Assembly: GCA_964451255.1 (NCBI GenBank)
Contig: CAYVHL010000001.1
Span: forward strand, 248,001-312,000
Source of the DNA: JAHBTB01 sp964451255
GTDB lineage: Bacteria > Armatimonadota > Fimbriimonadia > Fimbriimonadales > Fimbriimonadaceae
Direction: 5' to 3'
DNA length: 64,000 bases
The position numbers and the translations under genes were made by a program. Below the pieces are notes generated by a model. The model searched no databases. It saw only the letters and a program-made list of their open reading frames with translations, and was not told the origin of the DNA. Positions within the stretch are counted from its first letter, which is position 1, and each line of letters opens with the position of its first letter. Shown one piece after another: positions 33,352 through 41,512 of the stretch.

Positions 33352-34227
33352 ATGCAGAAGAAAGCATTCACCCTTATTGAGCTTCTTGTCGTCATCGCGA
33401 TCATCGCCATATTGGCGGCGATCCTTTTCCCAGTCTTTGCCCAAGCCAAGGAAGCGGCTAAGAAGACCGCCGACCTTTCCAACGTCAAGCAGTTGGCGAC
33501 GGCCACGGCCATCTATCTGAACGACTACGACGACATGTTCCCGCTTCAGGCCGGCTTGGATCCTGCCACCGGCGTTTGGGGCTACAACTACAACAAGTAC
33601 GTGCCTTGGGACTGGCCCGCGACCGGCGTCCCCGCCCAGCGCGTTCCGTTCTCCCAGACGTTCTTCATGAACTCGATCTACCCGTACGAGAAGAACTACC
33701 AGCTGGACGTCACCCCCGGCGCGAGCGTCGTCGAATACCAACCGACGAACCCGGTCGCCGTAGGCAAGACCAAGCAGACCACGAACTACGCGTACAACGG
33801 GTTCCTGACCGCCTATCCTTCGACAAGCGTCGCTTCGGTCGCCACTGCTCCGCTCATCACCGAGCAGAACGGCAACCAGGCCGGTAAGGGCTGGGGCTTC
33901 GCCAATCCGGCGCTGACCTGTGATGTGCCCAACCAGGGCTGTTCGTATATCCCGTGGTCTTCGGGCTGTTCAAATGCCACGAACGGCGCCACCGGCGCTG
34001 TGTACACCACCTACAACGGTGGCAGCTACTGGATCTACAGCCACGGTGCCAACTGGGGCATGACTGACACCCACGCCAAGTTCCGCCGCATGGGCGCGAC
34101 CTTGAGCCCGGGCGACACCGACTACAACGTCGACCCGATGACCGGGTACGACGCCACCGGACACGCCGGGTTCTACTGGTACGACGGTTGCCACGCCTGG
34201 TTGTTCCGTCCCGACTATCAGCCCTGA
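33352..34227 (+). CDS. Large prepilin-like protein, subfamily A2 (copy 1)
   Basis: A 291-residue protein with leader MQKKA-FTLIELLVVIAIIAIL and FPVFAQAKEAAKK. Like its closest relative at 52063 it continues with AAIYLNDYDD and carries a DTHAKF segment where other paralogues have DSSAK or DGH. The shared NPALTC motif places Cys190 and Cys197 about where they stand in the other A proteins, and the C-terminus is WLFRPDYQP. Two further Cys lie in SSGCSN and DGCHAW. It has its own promoter-like element and a strong terminator, and a short lipoprotein gene follows after that terminator. Secreted or pilus-associated; precise role unknown. Confidence 0.88.
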   Translation: MQKKAFTLIELLVVIAIIAILAAILFPVFAQAKEAAKKTADLSNVKQLATATAIYLNDYDDMFPLQAGLDPATGVWGYNYNKYVPWDWPATGVPAQRVPFSQTFFMNSIYPYEKNYQLDVTPGASVVEYQPTNPVAVGKTKQTTNYAYNGFLTAYPSTSVASVATAPLITEQNGNQAGKGWGFANPALTCDVPNQGCSYIPWSSGCSNATNGATGAVYTTYNGGSYWIYSHGANWGMTDTHAKFRRMGATLSPGDTDYNVDPMTGYDATGHAGFYWYDGCHAWLFRPDYQP

Positions 34228-34239
34228 GCTGATTGACGC

Positions 34240-34275
34240 CGGGCCCCGACCCACGGTCGGGGCCCGCCTCTTTTT
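34240..34275 (+). terminator. Strong Rho-independent terminator after a prepilin gene
   Basis: CGGGCCCCGACC (34240-34251) and GGTCGGGGCCCG (34255-34266) give a perfect 12-bp GC-rich stem with a 3-base loop, followed by CCTCTTTTT. Confidence 0.9.
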
Positions 34276-34320
34276 CGCCGCGTTTCGACGCGACAGATAT
34301 CTCACGAACTAAACATCACG

Positions 34321-34500
34321 ATGAAAGCCATTGTCATTTGCCTTCTCCTCGTCGGCGCCGTCGGACTCGTCGGTTGTGGTCCACAAAAGGATCCTAACGA
34401 CGAGACCGACTCGATCAAGAAAGCCGACTATAAGCCGGACGCATCCAAGCCCGCTTCCAAGGTCAATCCCGCCAACCAGCAGGCCGAAGCCCCACTATAG
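34321..34500 (+). CDS. Small lipoprotein following a prepilin
   Basis: 59 residues beginning MKAIVICLLLVGAVGLVG with lipobox Cys19 (VGC), then GPQKDPNDETDSIKKADYKP and a Lys/Pro/Gln-rich end. It is below common length cut-offs and easily missed. It stands downstream of the terminator of the prepilin gene but only 6 bases before the next lipoprotein gene, so those two are probably co-transcribed. Confidence 0.75.
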   Translation: MKAIVICLLLVGAVGLVGCGPQKDPNDETDSIKKADYKPDASKPASKVNPANQQAEAPL

Positions 34501-34506
34501 AGAACC

Positions 34507-35154
34507 ATGACCCCGTTGCGTTCGCTCGCCCTTGTCTCCGTCGCTGTCTTGGCCGGGTGCCAGGGCGCGGATGACGCGGCAAAGCGCGACGCGGCCATCA
34601 AGAGGGTTCAAAACCAACAAGGCCCGGGCTTTGTCCGGGCCATAAATCTTTCTGCGGACTCCCTTGTGGTCAAGGATCGGGGACGTGCCCTGACCGTTCC
34701 CGTCGGTTCTGGCGAGGCGAGCCGCTTCGCCCCGTTCCGATCGGGTGAGCACGCTTTGGAACTCCAGGTCGGCAGCAAGAGCACGACCAAGCAAATGGAC
34801 ATGCAACCCGACGAACCCGTGACGGTCGTCGTGTATCCGGGGGGTTCCGATTACTTGGTCAAGGGAGAGTTTCGGAAACCGATCGACTCGGCGAACTTGC
34901 GAGTCTTCTTCCTACCTGGTGCTGATCTCAAGTCTTTCACCCTCGACGGACCGACCAAGGTCAATGTGACTTCGACCACAAAGGACGCAAAGTTGGCGCC
35001 AGGGGATTACACCTGCGACGGGGCTTCGATCACGATCGAGCCGAACTACGCCTACTCCATGATCGTAGTGAAAGTAGGGGGCAAGGATAAGGTGTTCCTC
35101 TTGCTCAACACACCGAACGAAAAACCAGTGTCCGCCGGCGCCGCCGCTTCCTGA
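34507..35154 (+). CDS. Lipoprotein with DUF4397-like beta domain
   Basis: A 215-residue exported lipoprotein, lipobox at Cys18 (VLAGC). The mature part has two Ig-like beta modules: GFVRAINLSADSLVVKDRGR with FAPFRSGEHALELQVGSK, and RVFFLPGADLKSFTL with KLAPGDYTCDGASITIEP. This order recalls DUF4397 surface proteins, a resemblance I infer from pattern only. It follows a small lipoprotein gene by 6 bases and precedes nuoD by 78 bases. Confidence 0.75.
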   Translation: MTPLRSLALVSVAVLAGCQGADDAAKRDAAIKRVQNQQGPGFVRAINLSADSLVVKDRGRALTVPVGSGEASRFAPFRSGEHALELQVGSKSTTKQMDMQPDEPVTVVVYPGGSDYLVKGEFRKPIDSANLRVFFLPGADLKSFTLDGPTKVNVTSTTKDAKLAPGDYTCDGASITIEPNYAYSMIVVKVGGKDKVFLLLNTPNEKPVSAGAAAS

Positions 35155-35232
35155 TCGCGAGTTCGGCCAGATCTCCCGACGCCGCCCTGCTTGCGCATCG
35201 TCTCCCGGGTATCGTTCTACCATCGCCCGACT

Positions 35233-36450
35233 ATGAGCCAGCACACCTTCATCCCCTCGACCGAGACCGTTTTTGAACGCACGGGCGAGAACACCATGAT
35301 CGTGAACATGGGGCCGCAACACCCCAGCACGCACGGCGTCTTACGGGTCATTTGCGAGCTCGAGGGCGAGGTCATCGTTCAGTGCAAGTCGATCATCGGC
35401 TATCTCCACACCGGCATGGAAAAGGAGGCCGAGTACCAGACCTATCACAAGTGCGTCGTGATGACCGACCGCATGGACTACCTGAACGCGAACGGTAACA
35501 ACCTTGCCCACGCGTTGGCGGTCGAAAAGCTGCTGGAAATCGAGATACCGAAGCGCGGACAGTATCTCCGGGTCATCCTTGCCGAACTCAGCCGCATCGC
35601 CAGCCACTGCGTGTGGCTAGGCACCCACGGCCTTGACCTCGGGGCGATGACGCCGTTCTTCTACATCATGCAACAGAGAGAGCTTGTGCTCGACCTGTTC
35701 GAGATGTTCGCCGGGGTACGGATGATGCCCTCGTGGATCGTACCGGGCGGACTGCGCGGGGACATGCCCGAAGGCTTCGAGTTCAAACTCCGTAAGTTTC
35801 TGGAAGGGTTTCCCCCCGAACTCGATGCTGTCGAGGGTTTGCTGGTCGAGAACCCGATCTGGAAGGAACGCACCCAAGGCGTGGGCGTCATGACCGGGGC
35901 CCAAGCGTTGGAACTCGGGTGCAGCGGGCCGATCGCCCGGGCCAGCGGGGTCGCCTTGGACCTTCGAAAGTCCAACCCCTACTGTTCGTACGGCGACTTT
36001 GACTTCCAAATACCGATCGGGCAGGTCGGCGACGTCTATGACCGGTTCCTGGTCCGCATCGCGGAGATGAAGGAGAGCGTCAAGATCATCCAGCAGGCGA
36101 TCGACGGGCTACCGGATGGGCCGATCAACTCCTCGAACCGCAGGGTCGTCCCGCCACCACGCCACGAGTTAGACAACTCGATGGAGTCGGTCATCCACCA
36201 CTTCAAGATTTACACCGACGGGTTCCGCGTGCCCGTCGGCGAGGCGTACGCAGGGATCGAGGGCTCGAAGGGCGAGCTCGGGTTCTACATTGTCAGCGAC
36301 GGGACGCAAAGACCCTACCGGTGGCACGAGCGGCCGTCTTCCTTCATGAACCTCAAAGCGCTGGAGGTCTTGGCGATCGGGCGGCTGATCGCGGACGTGA
36401 TCGCTATCATCGGTTCCATCGATATCGTCCTCGGCGAGATCGACCGATAA
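35233..36450 (+). CDS. nuoD: NADH-quinone oxidoreductase subunit D
   Basis: A 405-residue complex I subunit related to hydrogenase large subunits; it forms the quinone site with NuoB. NMGPQHPSTHGVLRV near the N-terminus, YLHTGMEKEAEYQTYHKCV, RIASHCVWLGTHGLDLGAMTPFF and the C-terminal end VLGEIDR identify it. The ATG at 35233 is chosen over an upstream alternative at 35191. It is separated from nuoC by 3.7 kb of prepilin and lipoprotein genes. Confidence 0.97.
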   Translation: MSQHTFIPSTETVFERTGENTMIVNMGPQHPSTHGVLRVICELEGEVIVQCKSIIGYLHTGMEKEAEYQTYHKCVVMTDRMDYLNANGNNLAHALAVEKLLEIEIPKRGQYLRVILAELSRIASHCVWLGTHGLDLGAMTPFFYIMQQRELVLDLFEMFAGVRMMPSWIVPGGLRGDMPEGFEFKLRKFLEGFPPELDAVEGLLVENPIWKERTQGVGVMTGAQALELGCSGPIARASGVALDLRKSNPYCSYGDFDFQIPIGQVGDVYDRFLVRIAEMKESVKIIQQAIDGLPDGPINSSNRRVVPPPRHELDNSMESVIHHFKIYTDGFRVPVGEAYAGIEGSKGELGFYIVSDGTQRPYRWHERPSSFMNLKALEVLAIGRLIADVIAIIGSIDIVLGEIDR

Positions 36451-36483
36451 CCTGTGCACCCCCTCACCCATCTCGGTGACAAC

Positions 36484-36510
36484 GGAGCGCGGTGGCTACG
36501 ACACCGCTTT
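36484..36510 (+). repeat. Single REP-like unit
   Basis: GGAGCGCGGTGGCTACGACA followed by CCGCTTT differs by one base from a unit in the array at 37850-38048 (read on the other strand). It lies between nuoD and the GNAT gene. The GCGGTG...CACCGC arms form the same small stem. Confidence 0.75.
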
Positions 36511-36524
36511 CTCTCGGACGGGCC

Positions 36525-37046
36525 ATGACCGTCCGACGGGCGGAACTGGGGGAGGCCGCCGAAATCGCCCGTGTCCATGTCAGGAGCTTGACGAAGGCAT
36601 ACGCGGACATTCTTTCCCCTGGCGACCTGGCACTGTTCACCCTAGAACGCTCCACCGAACTGTTCCAAGGCCGACTCTCGCGCGGCGAGAACCTGTTCGT
36701 GTCCCTCGTAGACCGGCGTATCGTGGGTTGGGCGCGGTGGGGAGAAGACTTGGAAGCGGACTGGCCTTACCCGGCGATGCTCCAGACCCTGTTCGTCGAC
36801 CCAGACCATCAGGGTCAAGGTCACGGCAAGGCCCTGATCGCGGCTTGCGTCGCCGACGCGTTGCGGTGTGGCCACTCGGGATTGTGCATCGGTGCTTTGA
36901 CCGAAAACCCCCGGGCTTGGATGCTCTACGAGAAACTCGGCGCAGTCAGGTTTGGCGAGGGCCCCATCAAGATTGGCGATAACGAATACTCCGAGATCCT
37001 TATGGCCTGGGACGACCTTCCGGGTCTCCTTGCCCGGCTCGGATGA
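36525..37046 (+). CDS. GNAT family N-acetyltransferase
   Basis: A 173-residue acetyltransferase starting MTVRRAELGEAAEIARVHV. The acetyl-CoA loop is FVDPDHQGQGHGKALI (Q/RxxGxG/A type), preceded by the strand MLQTLFVD and followed by NPRAWMLYEKLGAVRFG. The substrate is not predictable. The ATG at 36525 is preferred to 36492 because the earlier codons lie in a REP-like repeat unit. The stop is 4 bases before a repeat array. Confidence 0.85.
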   Translation: MTVRRAELGEAAEIARVHVRSLTKAYADILSPGDLALFTLERSTELFQGRLSRGENLFVSLVDRRIVGWARWGEDLEADWPYPAMLQTLFVDPDHQGQGHGKALIAACVADALRCGHSGLCIGALTENPRAWMLYEKLGAVRFGEGPIKIGDNEYSEILMAWDDLPGLLARLG

Positions 37047-37050
37047 CGTT

Positions 37051-37263
37051 TGGAGTGCGGGGGCTGCGACACCGCTGTGGAGTGCGGGGGCTCTGACCCC
37101 GCTTTGGAGTGCGGGGGCTACGACCCCGCTATTGGAGTGCGGGGCTCTGACCCCGCTATTGGAGGGCCGGGCTACGGCCCCGCTTTGGAGTGCGGGGGCT
37201 ACGACCCCGCTTTGGAGTGCGGGGGCTACGACCGCTTTTGGAGGGCCGGGCTACGACCGGCGC
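37051..37263 (+). repeat. REP-like array, eight units of about 27 bp
   Basis: Eight head-to-tail units of 26-28 bases, starting near 37051, 37078, 37105, 37133, 37160, 37186, 37213 and 37239. The consensus TGGAGTGCGGGGGCTACGAC continues as CCCGCTT. Each unit has a GCGGGG-n7-CCCCGC stem; the middle alternates between GCTACGA and GCTCTGA. The array ends exactly at the stop of the transposase gene. There are no unique spacers, so it is not a CRISPR. Confidence 0.9.
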
Positions 37264-37806
37264 TCAGAAGTCGTCCGGCGCATTGACCCGGCTGACGTCG
37301 AAGCTCATGACAGTTCTATACCAAGCCTGCTCAGACCGTTTCTCGAACCAAGCGGCCGAACAGAACGGATAGTCAGCCGCCGACTTCGCCAGGCCGTGCC
37401 TTTCGGCGTTTCGATGGACGTAGGCAAGCCTGGCGAGGTACGACTTCTCGAAAGTCAGATGAGTGTCCCAATACTGGAACCAAACCTTTCGCCCTGGCCG
37501 GTCGTCCATCAGGTTCAATTGTCTTGCGGTAGCTGAGTGCACATAGGAGACAAGTTGGGAAAGCCGAGGGTCTTCCCGCCGACTTTGACCAACCCAGTGG
37601 TAGTGGTTGGCAAAAACGGCCCAGGCTTCGACCTGCCACCCACCCCTTTCAGCCGCCTGCAACAGGACTTGCTCCAGGAGACGAAGTTTCACGTCTCCGC
37701 TGAAAAGCGGTAGCTTGCAGTAGGTCGCCGCAGTGACCATGTACGTACCTGGGCCGAGGCTCTGGCGCATCGGCCCGTGTGGCCATGAACGAGGATCTTC
37801 GGGCAT
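37264..37806 (-). CDS. REP-associated tyrosine transposase (RAYT, Y1_Tnp)
   Basis: A 180-residue single-strand DNA transposase-like protein. The metal-binding motif AVFANHYHW gives His68 and His70. The conserved TYMVTAATYCKLPLF lies near the start, and VWFQYWDTHLTFEKSYLARL with AYVHRNAERHGL holds the candidate nucleophile tyrosines (Tyr112, Tyr123, Tyr129). RAYTs recognise and mobilise REP hairpins; here inverted arrays of such hairpins flank the gene on both sides. GGAGA lies just before the ATG. Confidence 0.9.
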   Translation of the reverse strand: MPEDPRSWPHGPMRQSLGPGTYMVTAATYCKLPLFSGDVKLRLLEQVLLQAAERGGWQVEAWAVFANHYHWVGQSRREDPRLSQLVSYVHSATARQLNLMDDRPGRKVWFQYWDTHLTFEKSYLARLAYVHRNAERHGLAKSAADYPFCSAAWFEKRSEQAWYRTVMSFDVSRVNAPDDF

Positions 37807-37849
37807 TCTCCATATTGTCCTGAAATGTGCCGGTCAGAGCCCAGCAAGG

Positions 37850-38048
37850 CAAAGCGGGGTCAGAGCCACCGCGCTCCACAACTGCCCGGACAAAGCGGGG
37901 TCAGAGCCACCGCACTCCACAACTGCCCGGACAAAGCGGGGTCGTAGCCCCCGCGCTCCACAACTGCCCGGACAAAGCGGGGTCGTAGCCCCCGCGCTCC
38001 ACAACTGCCCGGACAAAGCGGTGTCGTAGCCACCGCACTCCAAAGCGG
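37850..38048 (-). repeat. REP-like array, five units of 41 bp, inverted relative to the first array
   Basis: Units begin at 37850, 37891, 37932, 37973 and 38014, exactly 41 bases apart; the last lacks the spacer. Read on the minus strand each has the same GGAGTGCGG...CCGCTTT core as the array at 37051-37263, plus a 14-base spacer (TGTCCGGGCAGTTG) absent from that array. The transposase lies between the two arrays. Confidence 0.9.
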
Positions 38049-38181
38049 AGCATAATGGAAAGGCGCGACAGGGCGCAACCAGGCCTCCGGGAAGGGTCGA
38101 ACCCACCTGAAAAGAATAGGAACGAACAAACACCGACTTGTGTCCGGACGAGAGGCCGCGGACTACAAGCAAGACGGTCAT

Positions 38182-39621
38182 ATGGAACACCAGCTCCCAG
38201 AAAACGCAAGCCTGGAACACCTCCGATCCCAGGCCAAAGACCTCCTTTCCCACTTGCGGAAAGACGACCCTTCTATCAAGCTCCACGAAGCGCAGCTCCG
38301 GCTGGCCCGCGACTACGGATTTCACAGCTGGCCGAAGCTCGTCGGCCATGTCGAGGCCCTCGCGGCGTCTCAACTCACGCGCTCTGAGGCCATCGCAGCA
38401 GCGGAACAGGGAATCCGCGAGGGCCAGCCTGCGAAAAGGGCCAGAGCCCTCCTCGCAGGCGACCCGTCGCTCCGGGCTGCAAGTCCGCCAATCGCGATCA
38501 TGTGCTTTGACAAGGGGTTCCCAATCCCGGCAGACGCGGTCGGCGCACCGGTCGGCGCACTCAAGACGCCCCCGATCGTCTATGCGGCGTTTTCGCCATT
38601 TGCGCGCGAGCGGCCCGACGACTACGCCTCGATGATCGGCCGCCTCCTTGAACTCGGGGCCGACCCAAACACGGCCTGGCAAAGTCCTGACTGGGCGCAC
38701 AACCCCCTCCCAGTCCTCTACGCTGCGGCAGGAGTCGCACGTAACCCGGCCGCGACCAAGCTATTCCTCGACGCCGGGGCACGTGTCGACGACACGGAGT
38801 CGCTCTACCACAGCACGGAAAGCCGCGACCACTCCTGCCTCAAACTCTTGTTGGACGCGCATCCTCAGAACGACCATCACTACGCGCTCCTGCGCATGCT
38901 CGACTTTGAGGACATGGACGGCTTGATCCTCATGCTCGAGGCGGGTTGCGACCCGAACAAGCACCTCGCCCTCGCCCATGCCATCCGAAGGGGGCGGTCT
39001 GTGGCGATCCTGCGTCGACTCATTGAGGCAGGTGCGAAGACGATAGTGCCCGACCACGGTGGCCTGACTATCCAGAAGATGGTCTACGAACGGGGGATCG
39101 ACCTGCCCGAGGCGATGCCGGGCTTCGTGCCGGACAACCAGGACGAATTGCTTCGCGCCTGCTGGACCGGGGACGCTGCGAGGGCCGCCGCCCTAAGTGG
39201 CGCTCTGTCCGGCCTGTCCCCCTTGCGGCGAAAGGCTTTCACGGACGCCATGTGGGCAGGCCGCGCCGAGACGGTGGACGCCTTTCTGGCCGCCGGTTTC
39301 ACCTGGCAAGACCGCGACGACAGCAAGGGCACGCCCCTCCACTGCGCCTGCTTCCGAGGCTCAAAAGCGACGGTGGAGGCTTTGCTCAAACACAACCCGC
39401 CCATGGACGACCACGAAGACATGTATGACGCCATTCCAATCCAGTGGGCCATGCATTCGTCCGAATCCAACAGCGACGAGCCCGACCGGGACTTCGTCGG
39501 CGTCGTGCGGGCTATGGCCGAGGCCGGTTCGCCATCGCCGCACGCCGTGTCCGGGCATCCGGACGTGCGGGCAGTGCTCGTGGAGTTCTGGCCGGACTTG
39601 CCGACCCAGGACTTCGATTAG
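38182..39621 (+). CDS. Ankyrin-repeat protein
   Basis: A 479-residue protein. An N-terminal module (about 8-60) has the pattern LRSQAKDLLSHLR...LARDYGFHSWPKLVGHVEAL, common in bacterial ankyrin proteins. Ankyrin-like repeats follow, for example IGRLLELGADPNTAW, ATKLFLDAGARVDD and TPLHCACFRGSKATVEALLK. There is no signal peptide, so it is probably cytoplasmic and acts through protein binding. The ATG at 38182 is preferred over a GTG at 38140. It lies immediately beyond the second REP array. Confidence 0.88.
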   Translation: MEHQLPENASLEHLRSQAKDLLSHLRKDDPSIKLHEAQLRLARDYGFHSWPKLVGHVEALAASQLTRSEAIAAAEQGIREGQPAKRARALLAGDPSLRAASPPIAIMCFDKGFPIPADAVGAPVGALKTPPIVYAAFSPFARERPDDYASMIGRLLELGADPNTAWQSPDWAHNPLPVLYAAAGVARNPAATKLFLDAGARVDDTESLYHSTESRDHSCLKLLLDAHPQNDHHYALLRMLDFEDMDGLILMLEAGCDPNKHLALAHAIRRGRSVAILRRLIEAGAKTIVPDHGGLTIQKMVYERGIDLPEAMPGFVPDNQDELLRACWTGDAARAAALSGALSGLSPLRRKAFTDAMWAGRAETVDAFLAAGFTWQDRDDSKGTPLHCACFRGSKATVEALLKHNPPMDDHEDMYDAIPIQWAMHSSESNSDEPDRDFVGVVRAMAEAGSPSPHAVSGHPDVRAVLVEFWPDLPTQDFD

Positions 39622-39673
39622 GTACCGGACACATCTTGCCAAGGCCGGTCGTTATCGTATGTAATACAAACAT

Positions 39674-40546
39674 ATGCGACGCGTGCTCCTTTTCGTCGGG
39701 ACGAACCTGCTCGTGATGCTCACGATCGGAGTCGTCGTCCAACTGACCGGCCTCTACCGTTACACGACCGCGTACGGCGTCAACTTGCCGATGCTCATGG
39801 TCTACTCCTTGGTCGTCGGCTTCTTGGGTTCGGGCATCTCCCTGCTGAGCAGCAAGTGGATCGCCAAGACGTTCATGCGCGTCCAGGTCATCGACCCGGC
39901 GCGACCGGGGGACGCGACCGCGACCTGGCTCGTCCAGACCGTCCATGAGGCGGCGCGCAAGGCTGGCCTGACGAAGATGCCCGAAGTCGGCGTCTTCCAG
40001 TCACCTGACATGAACGCCTTCGCCACCGGCCCGGGCCGCAACAATTCGCTGGTCGCCGTGTCGACGGGGCTCTTCCAACACATGGACCGCGACGCGATCG
40101 AGGCCGTCATCGGCCACGAGATCGCCCACGTCGCCAACGGCGACATGGTGACCATGGCGCTGCTTCAAGGGATCGTCAACACCTTTGCCGTCTTCTTGGC
40201 CCGGGTGATCGCCTCCTTGATCGGCGAACGCGACCGCGGCGGGATGGTCTACTTCCTGACCGTCTTCGCTTTACAGACCGTCTTCCTGCTTCTTGGCAAC
40301 TTGGTGGTCATGAAGTTCAGCCGTTGGCGTGAATACCGGGCGGACGCGGGCGGTGCTCAGATCGCCGGTCGCGAGAGCATGATCAAGGCGTTGCAGACGC
40401 TCAAGTTGAACGAGCGCATCGGCGCGCCCCAACGGTCGCCAGCCATGGCGACGATGGAGATCGACCACCCCGGCGGCTTCGCCTACCTGTGGCGCAGCCA
40501 CCCTGCCCTGGACGAGCGGATCGCCCGGTTGCGGCAAGCCAGTTAA
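39674..40546 (+). CDS. htpX: HtpX-family membrane zinc metalloprotease
   Basis: A 290-residue M48 protease. Two N-terminal helices (about 5-25 and 37-60), the zinc motif HEIAH (His148, Glu149, His152), two more hydrophobic segments (about 160-215) and the third ligand region WREYRADAGG follow in the family order. HtpX degrades damaged membrane proteins; its active site faces the cytoplasm. No heat-shock promoter is recognised. Its stop overlaps a small convergent reading frame by 4 bases. Confidence 0.94.
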   Translation: MRRVLLFVGTNLLVMLTIGVVVQLTGLYRYTTAYGVNLPMLMVYSLVVGFLGSGISLLSSKWIAKTFMRVQVIDPARPGDATATWLVQTVHEAARKAGLTKMPEVGVFQSPDMNAFATGPGRNNSLVAVSTGLFQHMDRDAIEAVIGHEIAHVANGDMVTMALLQGIVNTFAVFLARVIASLIGERDRGGMVYFLTVFALQTVFLLLGNLVVMKFSRWREYRADAGGAQIAGRESMIKALQTLKLNERIGAPQRSPAMATMEIDHPGGFAYLWRSHPALDERIARLRQAS

Positions 40547-40656
40547 ACGACGCTACGACGACCCTTCTTGAGTCCGCGAAGGCGCTTCTTGAGTTTGGTC
40601 GTCGAGTGCTTTTGTCGGGGCTTGAGCACCGCACCCGAGGTCTTGGACTTGGCCAT
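40543..40656 (-). CDS. Possible 37-residue highly basic protein
   Basis: A minus-strand ATG frame encodes MAKSKTSGAVLKPRQKHSTT followed by KLKKRLRGLKKGRRSVV. Sixteen of 37 residues are Lys or Arg, with the look of a small ribosome- or nucleic-acid-binding protein. The start and stop are clean and the stop overlaps the htpX stop by 4 bases. A GAAGGG lies 12 bases upstream, somewhat far. No family is recognised, and a plus-strand frame also crosses the region, so the call is tentative. Confidence 0.45.
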   Translation of the reverse strand: MAKSKTSGAVLKPRQKHSTTKLKKRLRGLKKGRRSVV

Positions 40657-40752
40657 GGGCCGAGGATACCCTTCGGCCACGACGCCCACAGACATGGGTG
40701 TCCTTTCTGCCGCTTGACCTTCCCGCCGGTCTAGGTAACATCAATCCCACAA

Positions 40753-41367
40753 ATGAGCGACCTGATCCAGTTGGGGGCACGCAACGAACGACCCCGCGCG
40801 CCACGGCCAGATGAGATCGAACTCCGGTTCAGCGAGACGGCGGTCGCCCAACTCGACGCCTTGCGAGGGCATTACCCGGAAGAGAAGGCCTGCGTCCTGC
40901 CCGCCCTGTGGATCGCCCAACGCGAGTACGGTGGTTCGCTGAGCCCGTCAGCGATCGCCGAAGTGGCCCTCCGCCTGAACCGCAGCTACGCGGAAGTCGA
41001 AGGCGTGGCGACGTTCTACTCGATGTACAACACGGGGCACGCGGTCGGCAGGCACATGATCGAAGTCTGCACGTGCCTTTCATGCCACGTCTGCGGCGCG
41101 TACAGGATCGCCGACTACCTCAAGCAGAAGCTCGGCGTCGAATTCGGCGAGACGACGGAAGACGGGGTTTTCACCCTGCACGAAGTCGAGTGCCTCAACG
41201 CCTGTGACCGTGCCCCTGTGCTGCAGATCGGAGACCAGTACCACGGGCCGGTGGACGCAGGTTACATTGACAAGCTATTGGACGACCTCCGCGCCAATCA
41301 AGACAGCACTGTGGTGCAACTTGCTGACGAAGTCGTCAAAACACACCTGCAAGACGGCAAATTGTAG
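40753..41367 (+). CDS. nuoE: NADH-quinone oxidoreductase subunit E
   Basis: A 204-residue thioredoxin-like [2Fe-2S] subunit of the NADH module. Cluster ligands are Cys106 and Cys111 (CTCLSC) and Cys147 and Cys151 (ECLNACDRAPV). The N-terminal helical region contains KACVLPALWIAQREYGGSLS and GVATFYSMYNT. nuoD lies 4.3 kb upstream and nuoF 2.8 kb downstream on the same strand, instead of directly adjacent. Confidence 0.96.
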   Translation: MSDLIQLGARNERPRAPRPDEIELRFSETAVAQLDALRGHYPEEKACVLPALWIAQREYGGSLSPSAIAEVALRLNRSYAEVEGVATFYSMYNTGHAVGRHMIEVCTCLSCHVCGAYRIADYLKQKLGVEFGETTEDGVFTLHEVECLNACDRAPVLQIGDQYHGPVDAGYIDKLLDDLRANQDSTVVQLADEVVKTHLQDGKL

Positions 41368-41512
41368 TCGCCTGAAAGTTCCCGCAACTTTTTGGAATTA
41401 TCGTCCAGGCTAGCTCGTAACTCTTCAACGAGAAGGGTTTTTGTTCCTTTGTCATTTGTGGAGTCCATACCGTACGCGCCGACCCTTCGGCCGGTTGGAG
41501 CCGGACTCAAAT

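Noticed and set aside
37050..37286. A 78-codon frame through the first repeat array
   Set aside because: It only translates the repeated units and has no independent support.
37051..38048. Repeat arrays as a CRISPR locus
   Set aside because: Units are contiguous or have a constant spacer, no unique spacers exist, and no cas genes are near; the transposase explains them.
40489..40734. An 81-codon plus-strand frame between htpX and nuoE
   Set aside because: It starts inside htpX in another frame and has no recognisable features; the opposing short basic frame is the more plausible candidate.
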